Source: Microbacterium thalli
Lineage (GTDB): Bacteria > Actinomycetota > Actinomycetes > Actinomycetales > Microbacteriaceae
Reading direction: 5' to 3'
Assembly (NCBI RefSeq): GCF_028737325.1
Contig: NZ_JAQZCH010000001.1
Span: 1,098,732-1,162,731, forward strand
DNA length: 64,000 nt
Below, one piece after another: positions 53,952-62,658 of the stretch. The notes beneath the pieces are model-generated. The model was not told where the DNA came from. It was given only the letters and a program-made list of their open reading frames with translations, and searched no databases. The stretch's first letter is position 1. Each line of letters begins with the position of its first letter. The translations under genes were made by a program, and so were the position numbers.

Positions 53952-54018
53952 GGTTCCTTTCGGGTGGCCCCCGACCGCGCGCACGGGCAGCGCCGGAAGC
54001 GGGGGAGCGGAAGGAACC
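53952..54018 (-). promoter_or_regulatory. Inverted repeat that can mask the ABC operon's Shine-Dalgarno
   Basis: In the mRNA, GGTTCCTT (from 54018-54011) is complementary to AAGGAACC (from 53959-53952), which contains the binding-protein gene's ribosome-binding site. The arms are 51 bases apart with G/C-rich sequence between. No known riboswitch class is recognised. Confidence 0.35.
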
Positions 54019-54114
54019 TATGGGCGCCACGTGTCGCACCGGCCCTCGCAGGGTGAACGCGCGGTGACCGTTCCCCGACCTATCGGTGCGCGGGAGCGGC
54101 GCCCCGGCCTCGCC

Positions 54115-55302
54115 TCAGTCGCGGCGTTCCGGTGGCTCGCCGACGGTCACGACCGGGATGGCGTTGGTGAAGGTGCTCGCGCGGCGTTCGGCCTCGGCGC
54201 TGCCGGTGAACAAGCCGTCGTTGGTGGGCGTCGGGTCGTGCGTGGTGCGGTGGTCATCGCCGGAGCCGGAGGTTGCGGCATCCGTCATCATGACACGCTG
54301 CACCGGAACCGCCTGCGGCATGGTCCGCTGCACCCACATGACCATCGCCTCGCGCACGAGGCAGCGCAGGTCGAACAGCGTGGGGGCGTCCTTGGCGGTG
54401 ACCAGGATGCGCACGCGCACGTAGCCGGCGACCGCGTCGGTCACCTGCAGCACCGAGGTGCGCCGGTCCCACAGGTCGGTCTGCTCGAGCACGTCGCGCA
54501 GGTGCGCGCGCATCGCGGTGGGCGAGACGTTCCAGTCGAGGTCCATCTCGACGGCGCCGAGCAGCTCCGAACCGCGCCGCGTCCAATTCTCGAACGGCGT
54601 CGTGGTGAAGTACGTGCACGGCAGCACGAGGCGACGGTCGTCCCAGAGGTCGAGCACGACGTAGCTGAGGGTGATCTCGCCGACCCGGCCCCACTCGCCG
54701 TCGGCGACGACGACGTCGTCGACGCGGAGGGCGTCGCTGAAGACGATCTGCAGCCCCGCGAAAACGTTGGCGAGCACCGACTGCGCGGCGAGACCGGCGA
54801 CCACCGACGCGATGCCCGCCGAGGCCAGGACGCTCGCGCCGACGGCCCGCACCGAGTCGAACGTCAGCAGCACCGCCCCGATGCCGATAACGATGATGAT
54901 CGCGACGGCGAGACGGCGGACGATCAGCATCTGCGTGCGGATGCGGCGGGCGACCCGGTTGTCGGGCACGTCGATGCGATAGCGCCCGAGCGCGACGTCG
55001 GTGACGACGAGGACGAGGGAGGCGAGCAGCCAGGCGCTCGCGGCGATGATGGCGATCGTCAGGATCTGCCCGAGCACCGACCGCCACAGCTCATCGGGGA
55101 ACGCGGTTTGCACGGCCGCCCACAGGACGATGGCGACGAGCAGCGAACGGAACGGCGTGCGCGAGCGGCGGCCGAGCACCTCGGGCCAGCGCTGCCGTCG
55201 CGCGGCGATGCGCAGCGCGATGTGAGCGACCACCGCGATCACAGCCGCGACCGCGAGCCCCACCAGCACGGCGATGCCGAATTCCATCCAGCCGTCCCAC
55301 AT
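54115..55302 (-). CDS. MscS-family mechanosensitive channel
   Basis: 395 residues. About four N-terminal helices, then the pore-lining TM3 with Gly/Ala packing (SVLASAGIASVVAGLAAQSVLANVFAGL), then the beta domain (DDVVVADGEWGRVGEI) and the C-terminal vestibule. Releases osmolytes on hypo-osmotic shock. The ATG at 55300-55302 has GAGGAG nine bases upstream and is preferred over the upstream Met at 55335. The C-terminal 40 residues are hydrophilic and variable. Confidence 0.92.
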   Translation of the reverse strand: MWDGWMEFGIAVLVGLAVAAVIAVVAHIALRIAARRQRWPEVLGRRSRTPFRSLLVAIVLWAAVQTAFPDELWRSVLGQILTIAIIAASAWLLASLVLVVTDVALGRYRIDVPDNRVARRIRTQMLIVRRLAVAIIIVIGIGAVLLTFDSVRAVGASVLASAGIASVVAGLAAQSVLANVFAGLQIVFSDALRVDDVVVADGEWGRVGEITLSYVVLDLWDDRRLVLPCTYFTTTPFENWTRRGSELLGAVEMDLDWNVSPTAMRAHLRDVLEQTDLWDRRTSVLQVTDAVAGYVRVRILVTAKDAPTLFDLRCLVREAMVMWVQRTMPQAVPVQRVMMTDAATSGSGDDHRTTHDPTPTNDGLFTGSAEAERRASTFTNAIPVVTVGEPPERRD

Positions 55303-55391
55303 ACGTCTTGCTCCTCTCGTCAGCGGAGAAGCCACGATACGGGCGCCGACCGGCGGTGCCTGAACGCTTGCCGGGTGTGCGGGGTGGTGTG

Positions 55392-56732
55392 TTACGGGGC
55401 CAGACGCGTGGGGCCTCGGAAGAGGTAGGTGACCTCGCGGATCGACGACTCACCGAGCAGCAGCATCAGCACGCGGGCCAGCCCCATGCCGAAACCGCCG
55501 TGCGGCGGGGCGCCGTACCGGAAGAAGTCGAGGTAGAAGTCGAGGTGCTCGGGCTCGAGGCCCTTCTCCTTGGCCTGCTCGATGAGGACGTCGACGCGGT
55601 GCTCGCGCTGCGCGCCCGTGGTGATCTCGACGCCGTTGAAGAGCAGGTCGTACGACTTCGTCAGCCCGGTCTGCTCGTCGCGCATGTGGTAGAACGCACG
55701 GATCTCGGGGTGGTAGTCGGTGATGAAGACGAACTGGTGACCGTGCTGCTCGCGCACGTGCGCCGAGATCTGACGCTCGCCCTCGGGGTCGAGGTCGCCG
55801 TCGGTGCGGGGGATGTCGTAGCCGCGGGCCGCGACGATCTCACGGGCCTCGGCGAGCGGGATGCGCGGGAACGGCACGGCGGGCACCTCGACCTCGACGC
55901 CGAACAGCTCGGCGATCTCGGCGCCGTGCTTGTCTTTGACCGCCTGGAAGGCGAACTGCAGCAGCTCTTCCTGCATGGCCGCGACATCCTCGTGGGAGTC
56001 GATCCACGAGATCTCCGCGTCGATCGAGGTGAACTCGGTCGCGTGGCGCGAAGTGAAGGAGGGGTCCGCGCGGAAGACGTCGCCGATCTCGAAGATCTTG
56101 CCGAAGCCGGCGGACTGCGCCATCTGCTTGAAGAACTGCGGGCTCTGCGCGAGGTAGGCCGTCTTGTCCTCGAAGTAGGGCACCTCGAACAGCTCGGCGG
56201 CGGACTCGGATGCCGAGGCCATGAGCTTCGGCGAGTGGATCTCGATGTAGTCGCGTTCGATCCAGTACGTGCGCATCGCGTGCTCGAGCGTCGTCTGCAC
56301 GCGGAAGATGAGGTTGTTGCGGCGCTGGCGCAGGTCGAGGAAGCGCCAGTCCATGCGCTTGTCGAGGCCGGAGTCGGCCGCGATCGGCGTCTCGGGCAGG
56401 GCGGCCGCGGCGATGTCGAGGTCGCCGATCTTGATCTCGACGCCGCCGAGCTTGACGCGCTCGTCGTGCTTGAGCTGCCCGGTGACGGTGAGGAAGGTGC
56501 CCGTCGACAGGTTCGAGATGAGGTCGGTGAGCGCGAGCGCGGCGGCATCCTGCTCGCTGCCGTCCTCGGCGGGACGGGTGGCCGGGTTCACCAGCTGCAC
56601 CGCGCCCGTCTCGTCGCGCAGGATGACGAACTGCACCTTCTTCTGATCGCGGACGGTCTCGACCCATCCGGAGACCGACACGGGGCCGTCGGGGAGGGCC
56701 TGCAGCTGCTGGACGAGAACGCGTTCACTCAC
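55392..56732 (-). CDS. aspS: Aspartate-tRNA(Asp/Asn) ligase, archaeal type
   Basis: 446-residue class II synthetase of the short archaeal/eukaryotic form (bacterial AspRS is about 590 with a GAD insertion, absent here). N-terminal OB-fold anticodon domain (VSVSGWVETVRDQKKVQFV), catalytic motif 2 region (FRADPSFTSRH) and motif 3 (GMGLARVLML). Such enzymes are usually nondiscriminating and load Asn-tRNA with Asp for later amidation. Starts at GTG 56730-56732, eight bases after TAGACT. Confidence 0.93.
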   Translation of the reverse strand: MSERVLVQQLQALPDGPVSVSGWVETVRDQKKVQFVILRDETGAVQLVNPATRPAEDGSEQDAAALALTDLISNLSTGTFLTVTGQLKHDERVKLGGVEIKIGDLDIAAAALPETPIAADSGLDKRMDWRFLDLRQRRNNLIFRVQTTLEHAMRTYWIERDYIEIHSPKLMASASESAAELFEVPYFEDKTAYLAQSPQFFKQMAQSAGFGKIFEIGDVFRADPSFTSRHATEFTSIDAEISWIDSHEDVAAMQEELLQFAFQAVKDKHGAEIAELFGVEVEVPAVPFPRIPLAEAREIVAARGYDIPRTDGDLDPEGERQISAHVREQHGHQFVFITDYHPEIRAFYHMRDEQTGLTKSYDLLFNGVEITTGAQREHRVDVLIEQAKEKGLEPEHLDFYLDFFRYGAPPHGGFGMGLARVLMLLLGESSIREVTYLFRGPTRLAP

Positions 56733-56830
56733 GAGGGGAGAGTCTACGCGTCCAGCCATCTGTGACGTGGCGGCCCTAGGCTGTGCCCGGGGCCCGGTCG
56801 GGCGACCGTTCACCGAGCGCGAGGGCACCG

Positions 56831-57523
56831 ATGACCGACTTGATCCTGGCCGCGTCCGCCGAGCAGGGCGGCTCGTGGCTGACGACGCTGGCCGACTGGA
56901 CGGTGTCGCTGATGGACACCATCGGTCCCGCGGGCGCGGCGATCGCGGTCGGCATGGACAACCTCTTCCCGCCGATCCCCAGTGAGGTCGTCCTCCCGAT
57001 GGCGGGTCTCGCGGCATCGCGGGGCTCGTTCACCCTGCCGGAGGCGATCCTCTGGACGACGTTCGGATCGGTTGCCGGCGCCTACATCCTGTACTTCCTC
57101 GGCCGCTGGCTGGGAGCGGACCGCCTGCGCCGCATCGCCGACCGGATGCCGCTGGTCAAGGGCGACGATGTCGTGCGTTCGGTCCACTGGTTCGAGAAGC
57201 ACGGCTCGATCGCCGTCTTCTTCGGTCGCATGGTGCCGCTGTTCCGCAGCCTCATCTCGATCCCGGCGGGCGTCTCGCGCATGCACTGGTGGAAGTTCGG
57301 GCTGCTGACGACGGCGGGCAGCCTGATCTGGAACTCGATCTTCGTCATGGCGGGCTTCCTGCTGGGCGAGAACTGGCACATCGTCGAGCAGTACGCCGAG
57401 ATCTTCCAGATGGTCGTGATCGTCGTCATCGTGGTCGCGGTGGCCTGGTTCGTGTTCGTGCGCGTACGCGCGCTGCTGCGCGAGCGCCGCGACGGCGGGG
57501 CCGAGCGCTCAGGGTCCGCATAG
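56831..57523 (+). CDS. DedA-family membrane protein
   Basis: 230 residues with the DedA/SNARE-associated core: DNLFPPIPSEVVLPMAG, GRWLGADRLRR, FFGRMVPLFRSLISIPAG. Members move undecaprenyl phosphate or other lipids across the membrane. Five or six hydrophobic segments. Confidence 0.93.
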   Translation: MTDLILAASAEQGGSWLTTLADWTVSLMDTIGPAGAAIAVGMDNLFPPIPSEVVLPMAGLAASRGSFTLPEAILWTTFGSVAGAYILYFLGRWLGADRLRRIADRMPLVKGDDVVRSVHWFEKHGSIAVFFGRMVPLFRSLISIPAGVSRMHWWKFGLLTTAGSLIWNSIFVMAGFLLGENWHIVEQYAEIFQMVVIVVIVVAVAWFVFVRVRALLRERRDGGAERSGSA

Positions 57524-57548
57524 GGGCAGGCGCCGTAGACTGGAGACC

Positions 57549-58178
57549 GTGCCTGCAGCTCGCCTCCATCTCGTGCGCCACGGGGAGGTCCACAACCCCG
57601 GACGTGTGCTCTACGGCCGGCTTCCCGGCTTCGGACTGAGCGAGGACGGTCGCCGCATGGCGCGCGCCGCAGCGGAGCACGTGCACTCACTCGGCAGGCC
57701 CGTCACCGGCGTCGTCTCGTCGCCGTTGCAGCGCACGCGCGAGTCGTCCGAGCCCTTCACGGAGATCTTCGGGCTCGAGCCCGCGTTGGACGAACGCGTC
57801 ATCGAGCCGCACAACGTCTTCGAGGGACGTCGGATGAAGCACGCCCTCGTCAACCCGTTCAACTGGCGGCATCTGCGCACGCCCGCGACGCCGAGCTGGG
57901 GCGAGCCGTACCTCGACATCGTCGCGCGCATGGATGCCGCGATGCGCGACCTCTGGCACGCGACCGGCTCCGGTGACGCGGTGATCGTGTCGCACCAGCT
58001 GCCGATCTGGATCACGCACCTCGCGATCGCGGGCGAGCCGCTGCGCCACGACCCGCGCCGCCGCCGGTGCGCCCTCTCGAGCGTGACGAGCTTCGAGCTC
58101 GACGGGCACGTCTGGCGCGAGGTCGCGTACGCCGAGCCCGCCTCGACCGCGGGCGCCGTCGATGTAGGAGCCGTCTGA
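57549..58178 (+). CDS. Histidine phosphatase superfamily (phosphoglycerate-mutase-like)
   Basis: 209 residues with the catalytic RHGEVHNP near the N-terminus and the second His in VIVSHQLPIW. First gene of the cytochrome c maturation operon, as the homologue Rv0525 is in mycobacteria; its substrate there is unknown. GTG start seven bases after TAGACT (57536-57541). Confidence 0.9.
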   Translation: MPAARLHLVRHGEVHNPGRVLYGRLPGFGLSEDGRRMARAAAEHVHSLGRPVTGVVSSPLQRTRESSEPFTEIFGLEPALDERVIEPHNVFEGRRMKHALVNPFNWRHLRTPATPSWGEPYLDIVARMDAAMRDLWHATGSGDAVIVSHQLPIWITHLAIAGEPLRHDPRRRRCALSSVTSFELDGHVWREVAYAEPASTAGAVDVGAV

Positions 58179-58780
58179 TGAAGCGCCGTCTGCTGGCCGC
58201 CGTCCTCGCCGTCGGGCTCGCCGCGGGCCTGGCAGCCTGCACGAGCCCGAACGACGACCTCGCCGGCCAGTACCGCGAGGGCGACAACAAGGGATTCATC
58301 TCGGGCGACGGCACCGTCACCGAGATTGCCGTAGCCGACCGTGGCGAGCCGCTCGAGTTCACCGGCACCGCCGTCGACGGCTCGGCGATCTCGAGCGCGG
58401 ATTACGCGGGCCGGGTGCTCGTGCTGAACTTCTGGTACGCCCAGTGCGGCCCGTGCCGCGCCGAGGCACCGCTGCTCGAGCAGGTCTACACCGACACCCA
58501 GGCGGTCGGCGCGGACTTCCTCGGCATCAACATCTACGACGGTCCCGAGCAGGCCGGCTCGTTCGAGCAGACCTACGGCATCACCTACCCGTCGCTGCTC
58601 ATGCAGGGCGACGGCGACCTCAAGCTCGCGCTCGCGGCATCCGCGTCGGTGCAGGCCGCGCCGACGACCCTCGTGCTCGACACCGAGGGACGCGTGTCGG
58701 CCCGCATCGTCGGACAGCTGCGCGATGCCGGCATCCTGCGCACGCTCGTCGAGGACGCAGCGTCCGCGGGGGTGTCGTGA
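58178..58780 (+). CDS. TlpA/ResA-like thiol-disulfide lipoprotein
   Basis: 200-residue extracytoplasmic thioredoxin. Lipobox GLAACTS (Cys21), active site Cys90-Gly-Pro-Cys93, cis-Pro in QAAPTTLVLD. Keeps the apocytochrome c heme-binding Cys reduced. Start and preceding stop overlap as TGATG. Confidence 0.93.
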   Translation: MKRRLLAAVLAVGLAAGLAACTSPNDDLAGQYREGDNKGFISGDGTVTEIAVADRGEPLEFTGTAVDGSAISSADYAGRVLVLNFWYAQCGPCRAEAPLLEQVYTDTQAVGADFLGINIYDGPEQAGSFEQTYGITYPSLLMQGDGDLKLALAASASVQAAPTTLVLDTEGRVSARIVGQLRDAGILRTLVEDAASAGVS

Positions 58781-59613
58781 ACCCCGGCGAGATCGTCTTC
58801 GGGGGAGCGCTGTGGCTGGCCGTCCCGATCGCGGTGCTGGCGGGGCTGGTCTCGTTCCTCTCGCCGTGCGTGCTGCCGTTGGTGCCCGGGTACCTCGGCT
58901 TCCTCGGCAGCGCGGTCACGCCGCGCGAGCCCGCATCGGCCGCCGTCAGGCGTGAACAGTCGGTCGCGGACGCGGCATCCGACTCCGACGGATCGGTGCG
59001 CGTCGCCGTCGACACGTCGGCGCCGGCCGGCCCCGGTCGCGGCCGGCTGCTGCTCGGTGTCGGGCTGTTCATCGCGGGCTTCACCGTCGTGTTCCTCGCG
59101 ATGGGTGTCTTCGCCGGCACGATCGGGCGCGTCTTCTTCGAGTACCAGGACGTCATCACGCGCGTCCTGGGCGCCGTCGTCATTGTGCTCGGTCTCGTCT
59201 TCGTCGGCCTGTTCGGTTTCGCCCAGCGCATCTACCGGCCCCAGCTGCGCCAGAACCTCGGGATCGCCGGCGCGCCGCTGCTCGGCATCGCGATGGGCAT
59301 CGGCTGGGCGCCGTGCATCGGACCGACCCTCGCCGCGATCCTCTCGATCGCCCTCAGCCAAGCCGATCCTGCGCGCGCCGGCATCCTCGCCGTGGCGTAC
59401 TCGCTGGGGCTCGGCATCCCCTTCGTCCTCCTCGCGCTGGGTGCGAGCTGGGCGACCCGCTCGGTGGCGTTCGTCCGTCGGCACATCCGCGTCGTCAACA
59501 TCGCCGGAGGCGCGTTGCTCGTCGTCCTCGGCGTGCTGATGGTCACGGGTGTGTGGACCGCCATCATGTCCGTCTTCCAAGGAGTGGTGGCCGGTGTCCC
59601 GACCTTCCTCTGA
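58777..59613 (+). CDS. ccdA: Cytochrome c biogenesis protein CcdA
   Basis: 278-residue membrane thiol carrier passing reducing equivalents from cytoplasmic thioredoxin to the TlpA-like protein. Six helices; redox Cys in SFLSPCVLPLVPGYLG and in IGWAPCIGPTL. An unusual 45-residue Ala/Asp-rich hydrophilic insert separates helices 1 and 2. GTG start overlaps the previous stop (GTGA). Confidence 0.94.
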   Translation: MNPGEIVFGGALWLAVPIAVLAGLVSFLSPCVLPLVPGYLGFLGSAVTPREPASAAVRREQSVADAASDSDGSVRVAVDTSAPAGPGRGRLLLGVGLFIAGFTVVFLAMGVFAGTIGRVFFEYQDVITRVLGAVVIVLGLVFVGLFGFAQRIYRPQLRQNLGIAGAPLLGIAMGIGWAPCIGPTLAAILSIALSQADPARAGILAVAYSLGLGIPFVLLALGASWATRSVAFVRRHIRVVNIAGGALLVVLGVLMVTGVWTAIMSVFQGVVAGVPTFL

Positions 59614-61369
59614 TCACGCCGACCCCTCGGCGCCGCTGCGACCGGGCGACCACTCGGACGCCCCCGGCGACGGGGCCGCCGACGGCGACCGCGCCATCGT
59701 GCAGCCGCAGCTCGGGGTCGTCGGCTGGCTACGGTGGGGCTGGCGACAGCTCACCAGCATGCGCACGGCGCTCGTGCTGCTGCTCCTGCTCGCCATCGCC
59801 GCGATCCCCGGATCGATCGTGCCGCAGCGCGGCGCCGATCCCAACGGCGTCACGCAGTGGCGGGCCGACAACCCCGACCTGTACCCGGTTCTCGACGCGC
59901 TGCAGATGTTCGACGTGTACACGTCGGTCTGGTTCTCGGCGATCTACATCCTGCTGTTCGTCTCGCTCATCGGCTGCGTCATCCCGCGCACGAAGCACCA
60001 CTGGCAGGCCCTGAAATCCCGCCCGCCGCGGACGCCCGCGCGCCTGTCGCGCCTGGCCGATCACCGTTCCGTCGGCGTGCGACTGGCCGGCGACGAGGAT
60101 GCCGCAGCTGCCGCCTCTGCCGCGATCGACGACGCCCAGCGGCAGCTGCGCAAGTCGGGGTACCGCGTCGAGCGCTACGACACCGGGGGAGCGGCATCCG
60201 TCTCGGCCGAGCGCGGCTACCTGCGTGAGACCGGCAACCTCGTCTTCCACGGCGCGCTCGTGGGCGTGCTGCTGTCGGTCGGCATCGGCGGCGGCATGAC
60301 CTACACCGGGCAGACCGTCATCGTCGAGGGCGACACCTTCGTCAACTCGCTGGGGCTCGGCTACACCTCGTTCAACCCGGGGCGCTTCGTCGACACCGAC
60401 CAGATGCCGCCGTACTCGCTGACGCTCGACCGTTTCGACGTGTCGTACGGCGAGTTTACCGGCGAGCCCGGGCACGGCATGGCGGGCGACTTCCGGGCGC
60501 ACCTGACCGTCGCCGAGCCCGACCGTGACCCCCGCGAGGGTGAGGTGCGCGTCAACCACCCGTACGAGATCGAGGGCGACCGCATCTATCTGATGGGCAA
60601 CGGCTACGCGCCGACGATCACCGTGCGCAATGCCGCGGGCGACGTCGTCTTCAGCGAGGACGTCCCCTTCCTGCCGCAGGACAACAACATGACCTCGCAG
60701 GGCGTCGTGAAGGTCGCCGACGGGATGCCGGAGCAGCTGGGCCTGGTCGGCTTCTTCTACCCGACCGCGGCGACGCTCGCCTCGGGTGCGATCGGCTCCG
60801 CGTACGGCAACCTGAACAACCCGCTCGTGACCTTCTGGGTCTACCAGGGCGACCTCGGCATCGATGACGGCACCCCGCGTTCGGTGTACACCCTCGATCC
60901 GACCGGCATGGAGCAGATCGCCGGCGGCGACTCGGGCCTGTCGTCGCTCGAGCTCGAGCCGGGCCAGACCGTCGACCTGCCGAACGGCCTGGGGACCGTG
61001 ACGTTCGAGGACGGACGCGCTGCCGGAGCCGAAGAGGCCGTGAAGCGTTACGTCTCGCTGTCGATCCACCGTGATGTGGGCGCACCGTTCGTGCTGGTGT
61101 TCGCCATCCTCGCGACACTCGGCCTGCTCGCGGGACTCTTCGTGCCGCGACGCCGGCTGTGGGTCAAGGCCACCCTGACCGACGGCGCCCTGCGCCTGGA
61201 GTACGCGGGCCTAGCGCGCGGCGAGGACCCCGCGATCGCACAGGCCGTCGCCGACCTGGCACGCGGCCACCTCGCCGCCCTCGACCGCGACGAGGTCGAG
61301 CTGCCGCCCGAAGCCGAGCGCCCCCGCCGGCCCCGCCCCGCCCGCGCGCAAGCGCCCGACGTAAACTGA
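59594..61369 (+). CDS. resB: Cytochrome c biogenesis protein ResB (Ccs1)
   Basis: 591 residues. Three N-terminal helices plus one near 520, with a large extracytoplasmic domain between; the region ETGNLVFHGALVGVLLSVG and GDTFVNSLGLGYTSFNP are typical of ResB. Part of the heme export and ligation complex with CcsB. GTG start overlapping ccdA by 20 bp, with GGAG nine bases upstream. Confidence 0.93.
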   Translation: MSRPSSDHADPSAPLRPGDHSDAPGDGAADGDRAIVQPQLGVVGWLRWGWRQLTSMRTALVLLLLLAIAAIPGSIVPQRGADPNGVTQWRADNPDLYPVLDALQMFDVYTSVWFSAIYILLFVSLIGCVIPRTKHHWQALKSRPPRTPARLSRLADHRSVGVRLAGDEDAAAAASAAIDDAQRQLRKSGYRVERYDTGGAASVSAERGYLRETGNLVFHGALVGVLLSVGIGGGMTYTGQTVIVEGDTFVNSLGLGYTSFNPGRFVDTDQMPPYSLTLDRFDVSYGEFTGEPGHGMAGDFRAHLTVAEPDRDPREGEVRVNHPYEIEGDRIYLMGNGYAPTITVRNAAGDVVFSEDVPFLPQDNNMTSQGVVKVADGMPEQLGLVGFFYPTAATLASGAIGSAYGNLNNPLVTFWVYQGDLGIDDGTPRSVYTLDPTGMEQIAGGDSGLSSLELEPGQTVDLPNGLGTVTFEDGRAAGAEEAVKRYVSLSIHRDVGAPFVLVFAILATLGLLAGLFVPRRRLWVKATLTDGALRLEYAGLARGEDPAIAQAVADLARGHLAALDRDEVELPPEAERPRRPRPARAQAPDVN

Positions 61370-61374
61370 GGATC

Positions 61375-62439
61375 ATGCCCGAAGACCTGTCGCTGGATGC
61401 CGTTTCGGTGCTGCTCGTGTGGACGGCCGTGGCCGTCTACGCGTTGGCCTTCATCGCGTACGCCGTCGACCTGGCTCGCCGGTCCGACCTCGCGCTGAAG
61501 GCGAAGGACGCCGCGCCGGCGACGGTCGCCGCCCCCGCCCCCGCCCTCGTCGGTGCGGGAGCGCCGACGATCCGCGAGATCCGCGCCGCCGAGGCCGAGG
61601 CCGAGCTCGCGCTCAACGCCCGTCCGGCCGAGCGCCCGCGGCTGCTGTGGGCCCGCATCGGCACCACCCTGACCTGGCTCGGGTTCCTGCTGCACGTCGC
61701 CGCCACGGTGCTGCGCGGCATCGCGGCCGAGCGCGTGCCGTGGTCGAACATGTACGAGTTCGCCATGACGGGTACCGTGCTCGTCGTCGCGGTGTACCTC
61801 GTCGTGCTCTTCCGCTACGACCTGCGCTTCCTCGGAACGTTCATCACCGGCCTGGTCGTGGTGCTGCTGGGTGGCGCCGCGACGAGCTTCTACGTCGTCG
61901 TGGTGCCCCTGGCCGACCCGCTGAAGTCGGTATGGCTCGTCATCCACGTCTTCGTCGCCTCGCTCGCGTCGGCCTTCCTCGCGCTGGCGTTCGCCCTGTC
62001 GGTCGTGCAGCTGATGCAGGCGCGGCGCGAGGCGCGGGCGATCGCTCGGGTGGGCGCCGAGGCCGACGGAGCGGCATCCGTGTCGCGCGGCCGCGACGGG
62101 GCGCGCTTCCTGCGCACGCTGCCCAGCGCCGACTCCCTCGAGTCGCTCGCCTACCGCTTCGCGATCATCGGCTTCATCTTCTGGACCTTCACGCTCATCG
62201 CCGGCGCCATCTGGGCCAACGACGCCTGGGGCCGCTACTGGGGCTTCGACACGAAGGAAGTCTGGACCTTCGTCATCTGGGTCCTGTACGCCGGGTACAT
62301 CCACGCGCGCGCGACCCGCGGCTGGCGCGGCAACCGCAGCGCCTGGCTGTCGATCGTCGGTTTCTCGGCGGTGCTGTTCAACTTCATCATCGTCAACCAG
62401 TTCTTCAAGGGCCTGCACGCCTACAGCGGCCTGAGCTGA
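61375..62439 (+). CDS. ccsB: Cytochrome c biogenesis protein CcsB (CcsA family)
   Basis: 354-residue heme-handling membrane protein. About eight helices and the WWD-like signature WGFDTKEVWTF near residue 285, with His residues for heme (LHVAATVL, VIHVFVA). It works with ResB as the system II cytochrome c synthase. The ATG is five bases after the resB stop and seven after TAAACT (61362-61367). Confidence 0.95.
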   Translation: MPEDLSLDAVSVLLVWTAVAVYALAFIAYAVDLARRSDLALKAKDAAPATVAAPAPALVGAGAPTIREIRAAEAEAELALNARPAERPRLLWARIGTTLTWLGFLLHVAATVLRGIAAERVPWSNMYEFAMTGTVLVVAVYLVVLFRYDLRFLGTFITGLVVVLLGGAATSFYVVVVPLADPLKSVWLVIHVFVASLASAFLALAFALSVVQLMQARREARAIARVGAEADGAASVSRGRDGARFLRTLPSADSLESLAYRFAIIGFIFWTFTLIAGAIWANDAWGRYWGFDTKEVWTFVIWVLYAGYIHARATRGWRGNRSAWLSIVGFSAVLFNFIIVNQFFKGLHAYSGLS

Positions 62440-62465
62440 CCCGACCCGAGCGAGCCGCTCCGCCA

Positions 62466-62631
62466 GGGAGTGGGGTTTCGCTTGGCGCCTGCTGCCCCTT
62501 TGATTCGCGCGAGGGGGCGGATGCTGCCAGGTGAAAGTCGCTGCGGCGGGGAGCGGGGCCCCACTTGGCACCTGCTGCTCGTTCCCCACGCGCGAAGCGG
62601 CGATACCTGCCAGCCGAAGCCCCGGCCCCCG
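62466..62631. repeat. Two tandem 83-bp repeats between ccsB and the YhgE/Pip gene
   Basis: Units 62466-62548 and 62549-62631 align without gaps at about 60% identity, with shared blocks GGGAG, CTTGGC, CCTGCTGC, CGCGCGA and TGCCAG. Each unit has TTGGC near its left and TGCCAG near its right end, so each can fold. Their position between convergent genes suggests transcription termination. Confidence 0.6.
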
Positions 62632-62658
62632 CCTCCAGCGAGAGACCGAGCCCCCGTG

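Noticed and set aside
53951..54114. Known riboswitch (TPP, cobalamin or similar) before the ABC operon
   Set aside because: None of the conserved core motifs of these classes is present; only a simple inverted repeat can be supported.
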